Positions 1 through 8,602 of a stretch of DNA of 31,766 bases are shown here, in pieces. The stretch comes from CAYHGV01 sp964356135 (lineage in GTDB: Bacteria > Hydrothermota > Tepidihabitantia > CAYHGV01). Both the position numbers and the translations under genes were made by a program. The stretch lies in assembly GCA_964356135.1 (NCBI GenBank), contig CAYHGV010000028.1, positions 1-31,766 of the forward strand, read 5' to 3'. The number at the start of each line of letters is the position of its first letter. Within the stretch, counting starts at the first letter, position 1. The notes below the pieces were generated by a model, which made no database searches, had not been told where the DNA came from, and worked only from the letters and a program-made list of their open reading frames with translations.

Positions 1-30
1 AACCAGTCTGGTACCGGTTGACTGAAAACG

Positions 31-64
31 AACGGGTCGCCCGAACCGGGCGACCCGTTTTTCA
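31..64. terminator. Rho-independent terminator, probably bidirectional
   Basis: A perfect 13-bp stem (31-43 with 47-59) closes a 3-nt loop. The plus strand continues into five T residues, and the minus strand continues into TTCGTTTT. It sits 24 nt past the stop codon of the minus-strand gene ending at 83, so it can end that gene. The cleaner T tract faces plus, so it may also end a gene left of the window. The core GGGTCGCCCG stem recurs at 3301-3323. Confidence 0.85.
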
Positions 65-82
65 ATTTACGTATCCGCTGTA

Positions 83-3000
83 CTACTTCGTGATGAGAAT
101 CAGTTTCTGGGTGGCGGTGTAGTGTGCGCTCTCGAACCGGATGAAGTAGAGACCAGCGCCTGCCCGTTTGCCGGTATTATCGACGCCGTTCCAGATAATC
201 CTATGGTAGCCGGGATTCTCCGTGGAGTTGATCAGGGTCTTTACCAGTTTGCCGGTAATGTCGTAGATGGCAAGATTTACGTTGCTCGTCATCGGTAGTC
301 CGTAGCGGATTTCGGTCGTGTTATAGAACGGATTCGGTTTGCTCGACTGCAGGCTGTAGACGGTCGGCACCGGCTGTTTCGATTCGGCAATGCCGGTCAC
401 GGACAACCGCAATGTCGCGGTATCGTTTTCCGGATGTCCGTCGCCGGGTAATGTGGTCTGAATCTTCAAAAGATAGTTGCCGGCGTCTCCAACCGTCCAG
501 TCGGCGAAGTTCAATTGCCGGGTAGAATCGGGCGGAAGGTTTTCGATCTTGGCGCTGTCCGAATAATCAGCCCGCAGGAAACCGGTCTGGTTGATAGTGC
601 AGTGAGTCCAGAAAGTTGCGGGATTGGCGCCGATGTTTTGAACCGTTGCCTGGGGTTGATAGGTGTCGCCTGGCAGAGCTGTACCGGGTGAATCGATCGA
701 TTTGGCAAGGACATCGGCTCCTGGTTTTGCGATGGTGACGGCTTCCCACTCGGTCATATCATTGGAAGGATCATCATCGCCGGGGAGGAGAGTGAATGCC
801 CGGATGATAAAATGTTTACCAACCTCGTTGGGTGTATGCCAGGCAGTGGCGGCATAGAATTCCCGGTCCTGGTTCGGTGTCAGGCCTTCAACCGGCGATA
901 CATCTTCATAGACGATATGCGACCCATCATCCTCGACCTGGGTGGAGACATTAAATACATCGGTCGTGCCGCCGGTATAATTTCTCAAGATAACCCCCGG
1001 GAAGATGTCAGTATCAACATAGACCGAGTCCAATGGCGGAGTGGGATAGTGAGGTTCGAGGACGCCGACATCACCGTAGGCATTGCAGGTCTTGGTCAGT
1101 GTATTATTCGCAGTATTGACATCGCCGGTCGTCTGACAGGTGACGGTCACGGTATAGACGGCTTCGGCGGATAGACCGGTCGTCCAGTTGTCGAATATGA
1201 CCTGGGTTTGGCTTCCAAATCCCAGATTGGTGGCGGTTCTCGTGCTTGAATACGCACCCGGAGTGATGGTGCAGGTAATGGTAAAGGTCGCTGTGCCGGC
1301 TGCGCTGTTATTTCTGACCGTTGCGGTCGGCGTGTAGGTATAACTGGTCCAGACCTGGTCCGGCGGCTGGTCGATACTGACCGCCTGGCCGTCATAGACT
1401 GCGGTGTAATTTGCCGTAACCAGGTTGTTGGCTACATTAGGGTCAGATGGTGATGCGGCATAGGTGGTATCCCGGCGGGCGTGCACCGTGCCCGGGGTCG
1501 TGCTTGCAGCCCAGGCGGTAAAATTGTTCCGCGCCTTGGTGCCGGATGCCAGGCTGCCGATATTCTGAGAGTTGTTCCATGCGTCAATGTACACCCTGGA
1601 CGTAATGGTGCTGGCGGTGCCCGGACCGTTGTTGATGACGGTATCATAGGGTGTGTAGGATGCGCCGCACCAGACCTGGTTTACCGCGGGCAGGGTGCCG
1701 GCGAGAAACAGATTCAGCATCTGCATGTCGGCACCGGAAACGACCTGCTGGTTATACTTGATGGTCGTATAGTCGTAGCTGTATGAGTCCGCGTTGTTGT
1801 TGTAGCCGTAGCCGCAGGTGTAGACATTATTCGATGGGTCGACCGCGACCCAGTATCCGTAATCATAATAATACGGAGAGCCTCCCAGACCGTTGTCGTA
1901 GCGCATTTCCCACTGGTAGGCTCCGGCTGAGTTGTATTTCACAGTAACAATGTCGTAATAGGTGGTTGCGCTGCCCATGCTGGCATAGCCGCAGATGTAA
2001 GCGTTGCCGGCAGCGTCAAGTGCCAACATGCCGCCCGGACTGGTCATCTGGTCGGTACTATTACCCGGACCGTTATAATGGTTGGACCAGAGTTGGGTGC
2101 CGGCGGTGTTATACTTTACGATTTCCAAATCGGGCGAGATGGTGCCGCCGTTATTATCATAGCCGTAGCCGGCGACATAGACGTCGCCCGCTCCGGTGCA
2201 CTTTAAATAGTAACCGTAGTTGTAATAGCTGGTTCCGGCATTGCCGACAAACGGTTGAGCCCACTGGAAAGCGCCGCCTGAATTCCATTTGACGGTAACG
2301 ATAGCGTAATAGGAAATGCTGTAGTAATTGCTGTAACCGGCCATATAGACATTGCCGGCAGCGTCGACACCAATGTCCCGGCCATAATCATACCGGTTCT
2401 GGGGTCCGTTGTAATTTGCTACCCACTGCTGGGCGCCGGCAGCGTTATACTTGACGACAATGTAGTTATAGTAGTCGGCGCTCGACCAGTAGCCGTAGCC
2501 TCCCATATAGACATTGCCCGAGCCGTCAACTGCTACCGAGTAGGCGTAATCGGAGCTGTTGTAGGGTGCATTATAGATGCCCGTCCATTGCAGAGTTCCG
2601 GCTGAATTGTACTTAAGCACACACATGTCGGCATTGCCGCTTGACCCGTAAACATAACCGGCGGTGTAGACATTGCCCGCAGCGTCAATCGCGATATCAT
2701 AGCCGTAATCGGAACTGCCGTACGGTCCGTTGTAGGTTCGAGCCCACTGCAGGGTGCCGCTGGTGTTGTATTTTAATGTAACTATATCGTTAGAGTTTAT
2801 TCCGCCGTTATTGGTGTAGGAGTAACCGGCTACATGAACATTACCCGAACCATCTACCGCTATCGCATATGCGTAATCCGAGCTGTTGCCGGTTCCGTTG
2901 TAGTTTCGAACCCACTGCTGGACACCGGCTGAATTATATTTGACAGTGACGATGTCGTACGTGGTGAACCCGCTGCTCGGGTCAAAGGTATAGCTGTAGC

Positions 3001-3163
3001 CGGTGGTATAGACATTGCCGGCAGCGTCGTAGCCGACTGCCCGACCATAGTCGGTGCCGTTAGCCGTGCCGTTGTAGCGGGCGACCCATTCCTGGTTGAC
3101 CTGAGCAAGGGCAATGCCGGTCAAAGCCAGTAACACAAATACACCTGCACATATTTTTTTCAT
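83..3163 (-). CDS. Secreted SBBP beta-propeller / CARDB protein with T9SS sorting domain
   Basis: 1026 aa, predicted secreted surface protein. The start is the second of two adjacent ATGs (3163): AAGGAGG lies 5 nt upstream of it but only 2 nt upstream of the first, and the reading frame beyond them has no ribosome site. Residues 1-21 form a signal peptide (MKKICAGVFVLLALTGIALA). Eight repeats of about 53-58 residues follow to about residue 480, each with a W..-YNG, a V.-DA.GNVY and a VKYN-.AG segment. This is the SBBP-type propeller pattern, and the repeats are very rich in Tyr, Asn and Gly. About four Ig-like CARDB-type domains fill residues 480-940. The last ~85 residues are a T9SS type A sorting domain (PNPF, YDITGKLVKTL, GLYFIRF, ending QKLILITK). 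The C-terminal half is homologous to the gene at 3345-6938. Binding target or enzymatic role is unknown; the T9SS assignment is by motif recognition. Confidence 0.9.
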   Translation of the reverse strand: MKKICAGVFVLLALTGIALAQVNQEWVARYNGTANGTDYGRAVGYDAAGNVYTTGYSYTFDPSSGFTTYDIVTVKYNSAGVQQWVRNYNGTGNSSDYAYAIAVDGSGNVHVAGYSYTNNGGINSNDIVTLKYNTSGTLQWARTYNGPYGSSDYGYDIAIDAAGNVYTAGYVYGSSGNADMCVLKYNSAGTLQWTGIYNAPYNSSDYAYSVAVDGSGNVYMGGYGYWSSADYYNYIVVKYNAAGAQQWVANYNGPQNRYDYGRDIGVDAAGNVYMAGYSNYYSISYYAIVTVKWNSGGAFQWAQPFVGNAGTSYYNYGYYLKCTGAGDVYVAGYGYDNNGGTISPDLEIVKYNTAGTQLWSNHYNGPGNSTDQMTSPGGMLALDAAGNAYICGYASMGSATTYYDIVTVKYNSAGAYQWEMRYDNGLGGSPYYYDYGYWVAVDPSNNVYTCGYGYNNNADSYSYDYTTIKYNQQVVSGADMQMLNLFLAGTLPAVNQVWCGASYTPYDTVINNGPGTASTITSRVYIDAWNNSQNIGSLASGTKARNNFTAWAASTTPGTVHARRDTTYAASPSDPNVANNLVTANYTAVYDGQAVSIDQPPDQVWTSYTYTPTATVRNNSAAGTATFTITCTITPGAYSSTRTATNLGFGSQTQVIFDNWTTGLSAEAVYTVTVTCQTTGDVNTANNTLTKTCNAYGDVGVLEPHYPTPPLDSVYVDTDIFPGVILRNYTGGTTDVFNVSTQVEDDGSHIVYEDVSPVEGLTPNQDREFYAATAWHTPNEVGKHFIIRAFTLLPGDDDPSNDMTEWEAVTIAKPGADVLAKSIDSPGTALPGDTYQPQATVQNIGANPATFWTHCTINQTGFLRADYSDSAKIENLPPDSTRQLNFADWTVGDAGNYLLKIQTTLPGDGHPENDTATLRLSVTGIAESKQPVPTVYSLQSSKPNPFYNTTEIRYGLPMTSNVNLAIYDITGKLVKTLINSTENPGYHRIIWNGVDNTGKRAGAGLYFIRFESAHYTATQKLILITK

Positions 3164-3236
3164 CATTTCCTCCTTCTTGGTTTGCCGTTCGTTTGCCTTT
3201 TTATGCACTCTACCCCCTTTTGACCAAATAAAACAC

Positions 3237-3265
3237 AAATTAAAACATTTGAGGGGACTTGTCAA
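3237..3265 (-). promoter_or_regulatory. Promoter of the SBBP protein gene
   Basis: On the minus strand TTGACA (3265-3260) is followed after 17 nt by TAATTT (3242-3237). The predicted leader to the ATG at 3163 is about 65-70 nt and lacks the distant AGGAGG box seen in other leaders here. Confidence 0.6.
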
Positions 3266-3290
3266 GATGGAGGGGGCTGTATTTTTTTGC

Positions 3291-3328
3291 CGAAAAAAGC
3301 GGGTCGCCCGAATCGGGCGACCCGCTTT
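3291..3328 (-). terminator. Rho-independent terminator of the 1197-aa protein gene
   Basis: A 15-bp stem (3296-3310 with 3314-3328) with a 3-nt loop ends in a run of six T on the minus strand. It lies 17 nt past the stop codon at 3345. Its inner 10-bp stem is the same as that of the terminator at 31-59. Confidence 0.9.
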
Positions 3329-3344
3329 GTACAGTTCAACTTCT

Positions 3345-6300
3345 TTACCTCGTGATGAGAATGAGTTTTTGAGTTGCAGTGTAGGATGAACTTTCGAACC
3401 GAATGAAGTAGAGACCAGTTCCGACCCTCCGGCCAGCGTTATCCAAACCGTTCCAGATGACTTTGTGGAAGCCGAGATTCTCGGTGCCGTTGACGAGTGT
3501 CTTCACTAATTTGCCGGTGATGTCGTAGATGGCTAAGCTGATGCGGCTCGTTACCGGTAGACCGTAGCGGATTTCGGTTGTGTTATAGAACGGATTCGGC
3601 TTGCTCAATTGCAGAATGTAGGTCGTCGGCATCGCTTCTTTCGATTCGGCAATGCCAGTTGAGGTTAACCGCAGCGTAGCGGTGTCGTTTTCCGGATGTT
3701 CGTCGCCGGTTAATGCGGTGTAGACCCGTAACACAAACGAACCGGCTTCAGCGGTCCAGTCTGCGAAAGAGAGACCGATGGTATCGCCGGGCGCGAGGTT
3801 ATTAACCAGGACGCTGTCAAGGTAAGCGGTGGTAAAGAAACTCGCATCGATCGTGCAGTAGGTCCAGAAAGTACCGGGATTGGTTCCGGGATTTTCAACT
3901 GTCGCTTTCGGCGTATACGGGTCGCCGGCGATGAGGTTGGCGGGCGAATTGATCGATTTGGGTCGGACGTCCGAGCCCGCTTTAGCGACAGTCACGACCT
4001 CCCAGTCGACCTGGTCATTCATCGGTTGGCAGTCACCCGGCAACTGGGTGAATGCATGGAGGAGGAAATGTTTGCCGACTTCATTCGGCGTATGCCAGGC
4101 AGTGGCCGCGTAGCATTCTCTGTCCTGGTTCGGGGTCATGGTCTCAGTTGGCGTAACGTCTTCGTAGGCGATACCGCCGCCTTCATCTTCCGCCTGGATC
4201 GTAACATTGAATCCTTCGGTCGTACCTCCGGTAAAGTTACGTAACATCACCACCGGGAAGATGTCGGTGTCGACATAAACCTCGTCGAGCGGATAGTGTG
4301 GTTCAAACGCACCGACATCACCCCAGGCTAAAATCGATTTGGTCACGATGTTGTTGGCAGGATTGACGTCAGGCGGATTGGTGTTGGGCGTCACGGTGAC
4401 GGTCATCGTATAGGTGACGCCGGCAGCGAGCGGGCTGGTCCAGCCGGCAAAGACCGCCTGGGAGGATACACCAAATCCGAGGTTGGTGATATTGATCGTG
4501 CTCGAATAGCCGCTTGGGTCAATCGTGCAGGTGGCTGAAAAATCGGCTGTACCTGCTCCGCTGTTGTTTCTGACCGTTGCCTCGGGAGTGTAGAGGGTAC
4601 CGGTCATTACCGTGTCGGGTGGTGCGTCGATGTCAATCGCTTGGCCGTCGTAGACGGTGGCGATGTTTCTGGTGCCGGTATTGTTGGCGGTGTTATTGTC
4701 GCCGGTTGTCTGGCAGGTGACGGTAACGGTGTACGGAGTTCCAGGAACGCGCGACGCAGTCCAGGGGTCGAAGGTTACGGTGGTGTTGGTGAGGGCGTTA
4801 AGTGCGGTAACGGTCTTTGTGCTCGTATAACCGCCGGTGATGGTGCAGGTGACGGTGAAAGTGGCTGAGCCCAGAGCGCTGTTGTTGCGTACTGTTGCTG
4901 ACGGACTGTAGGTTGCACCGCACCAGGGGTTCGTCGGTGGGTTGTCGACCGATACGGTCTGGCCGTCGTAGACCGTGGTAACGGTTGTGCTCACCGTGTT
5001 ATTGGCAGTATTGACATCGCCGGTCGTATTGCAGGTGACGGTGACCGTGTAGGCGGTGTTGGGTGTCTGGCTCGCTGTCCAGTTGGCAAAGTTGACGGTT
5101 GTATTTGTCGCGGCGGCAAGATTGGTGACGGTCTGGGTGTTGGAATAGCCGCCGGGGTTGATGGTACAGGTGACGGTGAACGTGGCTGACCCAGCGGAGC
5201 TGTTGTTTCGCACCGTTGCCGCCGGAGCATAGGTTGCGCCGCACCAGGGATTCGCCGGTGGATTGGTGATGCTCACCGCCTGGCCGTCGTAGACCGCAGT
5301 ATAGGTTGCTGTTCTTTTGTTGTTGGTAAGGTCAGGGTCGGTTGGTGAAGCAAGATAGGTCGTATCCCTCCGGTTGTGAACTGTGTTAGGAATGAGACTT
5401 GCGGTCCAGGCAGCAAAACTCACCTGTTGCTGGGCGCCTGATGCCAGGGATGCGATCGAAGGTGCGGTGTTATTCCAGGCATCGATATAGGAAATTGTCG
5501 TTATTGTATTTGCTGTCGCCGGGCCGTTGTTGAATACGGTATCCCGGGGCGAATAGGCGGCACCGCACCAGACCTGACCAGCGCCAAGGCCGGTGAATGT
5601 GCCGGAAAGAAACAGACTGTTTAGTTTCATCTGCAGGTCGGCTGTGGTTGGTGTGCCGACGCTGCAGGTTATGGACTTGGCATTGTTGCCGAGATTGATG
5701 TCGCCAATCGCATTACAGACAACCGTTACCGTCCAGCTTGTACCGGCAGGGACGGTCCAGTTGTTGAAATTGACCGTGGTATTGGTCCCAAAAGCAAGGT
5801 TGGTAACCGTCCGGGTGTCGGTATAACCGCCGGGCAGGATGGTGCAGATGACGGTAAAGGTGGCTGCACCGGCAAGACTGCTGTTGCGCACCGTTGCCTG
5901 AGGCGTGTAGGTGTTGCCGACCACGACCGTAAGCGGCGGGCTGTTGATTGAGACGGTTTCACCGTCATACACATCGGTAATGGTCGCAGCCTGCTTATTG
6001 TTTGCGAGATTAGGGTCAGAAGGTGAAGCGGCATAAGTCGTGTCTCTGCGGTTGTGAGTGGTTCCCGGAATAAGAGTGGCGGTCCAGTTGCTGAAGCTCA
6101 CCCCAGCAACTGCACCGGATGCGAGTGACGGAATCGAAGAACCAAAGGCACTCCAGGCGTCGATAAATGCTTGAGTTGTAATGCTTGTTGCCGTACCCGG
6201 ACCGTTATTGCCAACCGTGTCTCGGGGCGTGTAAGCCGCACCGCACCAGACCTGGTTTACGGCAAGTCCGGTAGTCGGTTGACCGGTGAACACGAGACTG

Positions 6301-6938
6301 CCCGATTTCATGTAGACATCGGCGTTGGTTGCACCGCCACTACCCCAGACCCATACCCTATCAATTTCGTACCACCAGCCCCATACCGAAGATACCTCCC
6401 AATAACTGAAGCGGACCATCACATTTGGCTGGCTGCCAACCAAAGCAGAGATATTTACCGAATCGCGGATACCCGGACCATAAGCGCTGCGGTCTGAACT
6501 CCAGGGCGGAGTCGGACCGGGCGGAGAAGTCGAGCCGGGAATGGTTGTCCAGCTTACACCGCCGTTGGTTGAAACTTCAACTGAAGCTCTGTCCGAGCCA
6601 CCATTATTGTAGGCGATATTGTACGCGAGCCAGACTGTCGGATAGGTTGAGCAGTTAATGGTTGGAGTGCGAAGCCATGCCGGATTAGTTGAAGGTGGGA
6701 AAATGTTATAGGAATCATCACAACGGATAGCACAGTAACCACCGCCGCCACTATAATTAGAATACCCTGCTGTACTATTACGCATCCAGCCGGTAGGCCA
6801 GGATGGGTTAGTAGTCCAGCCGGTCGGTGGAAAGGTGCCCTCGAAGTTTTCAAGTAGAAGTGAGGTTTGGGCTTCAGCCACACCCATACAGAATAATAGC
6901 CCCACCCCCACGAGTAATATTAAGCCTTTACTCTTCAT
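3345..6938 (-). CDS. Giant secreted multi-CARDB protein with adhesin-like head and T9SS tail
   Basis: 1197 aa, predicted secreted. The start at 6938 is supported by TAGGAGGTAAAATG. Signal peptide about residues 1-23 (ends AEAQ). Residues about 27-200 resemble the choice-of-anchor J / cleaved-adhesin beta-sandwich (ENFEGTFPPTGW near the start, RVWVWG near the end). I count eight CARDB/Ig-like units of roughly 100-120 residues after it. Several begin VYDG(Q/E) and end with GD.N.ANN; units four and five are close copies (NPWCGATY in both). The final ~85 residues are the T9SS type A sorting domain ending QKLILITR. The C-terminal ~340 residues match those of the neighbour at 83-3163, so the two share a chassis. 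Tandem Ig-like domains suggest a stalk or adhesin; the ligand is unknown. Confidence 0.88.
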   Translation of the reverse strand: MKSKGLILLVGVGLLFCMGVAEAQTSLLLENFEGTFPPTGWTTNPSWPTGWMRNSTAGYSNYSGGGGYCAIRCDDSYNIFPPSTNPAWLRTPTINCSTYPTVWLAYNIAYNNGGSDRASVEVSTNGGVSWTTIPGSTSPPGPTPPWSSDRSAYGPGIRDSVNISALVGSQPNVMVRFSYWEVSSVWGWWYEIDRVWVWGSGGATNADVYMKSGSLVFTGQPTTGLAVNQVWCGAAYTPRDTVGNNGPGTATSITTQAFIDAWSAFGSSIPSLASGAVAGVSFSNWTATLIPGTTHNRRDTTYAASPSDPNLANNKQAATITDVYDGETVSINSPPLTVVVGNTYTPQATVRNSSLAGAATFTVICTILPGGYTDTRTVTNLAFGTNTTVNFNNWTVPAGTSWTVTVVCNAIGDINLGNNAKSITCSVGTPTTADLQMKLNSLFLSGTFTGLGAGQVWCGAAYSPRDTVFNNGPATANTITTISYIDAWNNTAPSIASLASGAQQQVSFAAWTASLIPNTVHNRRDTTYLASPTDPDLTNNKRTATYTAVYDGQAVSITNPPANPWCGATYAPAATVRNNSSAGSATFTVTCTINPGGYSNTQTVTNLAAATNTTVNFANWTASQTPNTAYTVTVTCNTTGDVNTANNTVSTTVTTVYDGQTVSVDNPPTNPWCGATYSPSATVRNNSALGSATFTVTCTITGGYTSTKTVTALNALTNTTVTFDPWTASRVPGTPYTVTVTCQTTGDNNTANNTGTRNIATVYDGQAIDIDAPPDTVMTGTLYTPEATVRNNSGAGTADFSATCTIDPSGYSSTINITNLGFGVSSQAVFAGWTSPLAAGVTYTMTVTVTPNTNPPDVNPANNIVTKSILAWGDVGAFEPHYPLDEVYVDTDIFPVVMLRNFTGGTTEGFNVTIQAEDEGGGIAYEDVTPTETMTPNQDRECYAATAWHTPNEVGKHFLLHAFTQLPGDCQPMNDQVDWEVVTVAKAGSDVRPKSINSPANLIAGDPYTPKATVENPGTNPGTFWTYCTIDASFFTTAYLDSVLVNNLAPGDTIGLSFADWTAEAGSFVLRVYTALTGDEHPENDTATLRLTSTGIAESKEAMPTTYILQLSKPNPFYNTTEIRYGLPVTSRISLAIYDITGKLVKTLVNGTENLGFHKVIWNGLDNAGRRVGTGLYFIRFESSSYTATQKLILITR

Positions 6939-6939
6939 T

Positions 6940-7026
6940 TTACCTCCTAAAGTTAGTTTTTTTGATTGTTAGTTTTCCTTTAAACCCCACCATCCCCAAA
7001 AGCAATAATAAGCCTTTAGTTTTCAT
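6940..7026 (-). CDS. 28-codon leader ORF, partial duplicate of the downstream signal peptide
   Basis: The ORF starts at 7026 after GAGAGGTAAA and encodes MKTKGLLLLLGMVGF plus 13 more residues. Its stop codon TAA (6942-6940) sits inside the ribosome site of the 1197-aa gene, one base before that ATG. Its first 15 residues resemble the start of the downstream protein (MKSKGLILLVGVGLL), and the ribosome-site bases match too. It therefore looks like an 88-bp tandem duplication whose copy lost the rest of the gene. It may be translated and couple initiation of the main gene, or it may be a relic. Too short to assign a function. Confidence 0.45.
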   Translation of the reverse strand: MKTKGLLLLLGMVGFKGKLTIKKTNFRR

Positions 7027-7027
7027 T

Positions 7028-7454
7028 TTACCTCTCTTTTTTTCGCGAGTTCAATAATGAAGTATAACACCTTGGACATCTATTTATTATTTTACACCTC
7101 CTGTTTATAATTAAACCATAAAAGATTTTTAGGACGCTGTCAAGAGAGTTTTTGTGTGGGAATGAAGGATTTACCGTTTTATTCTGAAAGCCGTTTTTTT
7201 TCAGTTCCTCCCGCAGATGGGCAAAGGTGTGAATGGCGATACCGATAACATAGCCGAAGGCGAGGCCGGTAGCGAGGTGTGAGTAGCGAGCATTGAGGAA
7301 AAAATGTGAAATCAAGGATGAAACCAGCGAGCATGACCGACAGAGAAAACCAGATGACGACCCAGGATTTTTGTTTGACAAACCGTCCCCGGGTAATACC
7401 TAAGAGAAATACGATTACGAGCATGGCGAGCGTGCCGACAATAAAGGGAATCAT
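7028..7454 (-). pseudogene. Small membrane protein gene with an apparent frameshift
   Basis: The ATG at 7454 overlaps the stop codon of the patatin gene (ATGA), suggesting translational coupling. The first ~52 codons encode two hydrophobic helices (MIPFIVGTLAMLVIVFLLGI and WFSLSVMLAGFILDF). The frame then breaks at a run of six T (7299-7304 on the minus strand). Removing one T joins it to a second frame encoding a third hydrophobic stretch (GLAFGYVIGIAIHTFAHL), giving about 141 residues up to the stop at 7028. The last ~50 residues are not membrane-like and may be read-through. The bases just after the break contain CTCGCTACTC, a word also found in a repeat-like insertion at 15393. This could be a true pseudogene, a sequencing error in a homopolymer, or a slippage site. 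Family not recognised. Confidence 0.5.
7095..7143 (-). promoter_or_regulatory. Promoter and distal AGGAGGTG box of the 1197-aa gene
   Basis: On the minus strand TTGACA (7143-7138), 17 nt, then TATGGT (7120-7115), followed by AGGAGGTG (7102-7095). The 15-nt string AGGAGGTGTAAAATA (7102-7088) occurs identically at 10107-10121 in the leader of another secreted-protein gene. The box is about 70 nt before the 28-codon ORF and about 157 nt before the main ATG at 6938, so it cannot serve either start directly. Confidence 0.6.
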
Positions 7455-8383
7455 CGTTTCTTAAAAAAATTTAAAAACCGTTTTTTGGCGAGATAGCGAA
7501 CGCCGGCGATATTTTTTATCGCCGGAAGATTTTTTATGACCGCTTCTTCACCCGAGCGAATCGATTGGTCCAACTGCTCGAAATCGAGCCAGTGCTGGTC
7601 ACAGACCGGAGGATGGATGACATAGTCGGCTTGGCGCAAAAGCAGCATCTGGAGTTTATGCCGTGCAAGGTCGTCGCTGCGCAAGAGAATTTTGTAGCCC
7701 TTGGTCAGGTCAGCCGGCGGCGACGGTTGTTTACGACCTAAAAAGACCGCCAGGACGACATCGGTACCCAGGGTCATGGCTTCGGCAATGGGAATGTTTT
7801 CGCTCACCCCGCCGTCAACCAGAATTTTTTCTTGGTAAATATATGGAGGAAAAATTGCGGGCAGCGCGCAGCTCGCATAGACCGCATCGCGCACCGGAAA
7901 CGTCGGACCGGATTGTTCAAGGGAAAAAGTTACATCGGCGCCGGTGACCAGGTCCAACGCCACTGCCGCGAACGGAAGCTTCAAATCGCGAAAGGTCGTA
8001 TCGCCCAATAACGACAAAAACGCCGCTTTCATTTTTTTATCATCGACGACCGATTTTTTAAAGAGCGAGCGGCTGAGCGTCTGGTATTCAAACAGACTAT
8101 CCCAGAAGCGGTGAAGTTTTGAACCCGGTTTTTTTGGCTGGAAGAGTTCCAAGCCGATCGACTTGAGGTCGGCAGTTTCGATGAGCTGGGTGAATCGGGA
8201 TCTGAGATTTTGGGCATTGGGGTCGAGGGCGTAGAGCGCACCGACGACCGAGCCGATGCTGGCGCCGGCGATGGCGGAGATTTTTATTTCTGTTTGCTCG
8301 AGTGCCTTCAATACTCCGATGTGGGCTAACCCCCGAGCACCGCCGCCGGCTAATGCCAGGCCGAGCTTCGGTTTCAATCGCAT
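7451..8383 (-). CDS. Patatin-like phospholipase (RssA/NTE-type)
   Basis: 310 aa, predicted cytoplasmic serine acyl-hydrolase acting on phospholipid or lysophospholipid esters. The family catalytic set is intact: oxyanion glycine loop GGGARG (residues 13-18), nucleophile Ser42 in GASIG, and the Asp of the Ser-Asp dyad at about residue 190 in DGG. CALPAIFPP (about 172-180) is another typical family segment. No signal peptide is visible. The length matches small bacterial RssA-like members. The start at 8383 has no Shine-Dalgarno sequence, but a promoter -10 lies so close that the transcript should begin at the ATG. It is the first gene of a two-gene unit with the small membrane protein (4-base ATGA overlap). 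Physiological substrate is unknown. Confidence 0.9.
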   Translation of the reverse strand: MRLKPKLGLALAGGGARGLAHIGVLKALEQTEIKISAIAGASIGSVVGALYALDPNAQNLRSRFTQLIETADLKSIGLELFQPKKPGSKLHRFWDSLFEYQTLSRSLFKKSVVDDKKMKAAFLSLLGDTTFRDLKLPFAAVALDLVTGADVTFSLEQSGPTFPVRDAVYASCALPAIFPPYIYQEKILVDGGVSENIPIAEAMTLGTDVVLAVFLGRKQPSPPADLTKGYKILLRSDDLARHKLQMLLLRQADYVIHPPVCDQHWLDFEQLDQSIRSGEEAVIKNLPAIKNIAGVRYLAKKRFLNFFKKR

Positions 8384-8389
8384 TGCCGA

Positions 8390-8417
8390 AGCATAGTCAT
8401 ATTGAGTGAAAAGTCAA
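8390..8417 (-). promoter_or_regulatory. Promoter giving a probable leaderless patatin transcript
   Basis: On the minus strand TTGACT (8417-8412), 16 nt, then TATGCT (8395-8390). The ATG begins 7 nt after the -10, where transcription normally starts, which agrees with the absence of any ribosome site. Confidence 0.55.
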
Positions 8418-8462
8418 CCACTAAGAAATCCAAGTAAATACAGAAGCTGAATCAAGATATAA

Positions 8463-8528
8463 CCACGAATTGACACGAATTCGCCTCGGAACGAGGCGCA
8501 CACGAAGAAAATCGAAGAAACACGAAAG
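8463..8528. repeat. Dispersed CCACGAA/CACGAA repeat with a small hairpin
   Basis: Repeated CACGAA words (CCACGAATT, CACGAATTC, CACGAAG, CACGAAAG) flank a 7-bp hairpin CGCCTCG-GAA-CGAGGCG (8482-8498). The same wording recurs at 13189-13220 and 28456-28484, so this is a degenerate interspersed intergenic repeat. No gene is visible between 8384 and 8910. Confidence 0.6.
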
Positions 8529-8602
8529 GGAATGTTGGTATTGCGCAAAATTTAATTTCCTCCAAATGGGTGGAAAAGAAAGAATAGATTGGTCTCGTTT
8601 CA

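Noticed and set aside
7023..7079. An 18-codon ORF before the 28-codon leader ORF on the minus strand.
   Set aside because: The AGGAGG box is 17 nt from its ATG, which is too far, and the overlap with the next ATG is again automatic.
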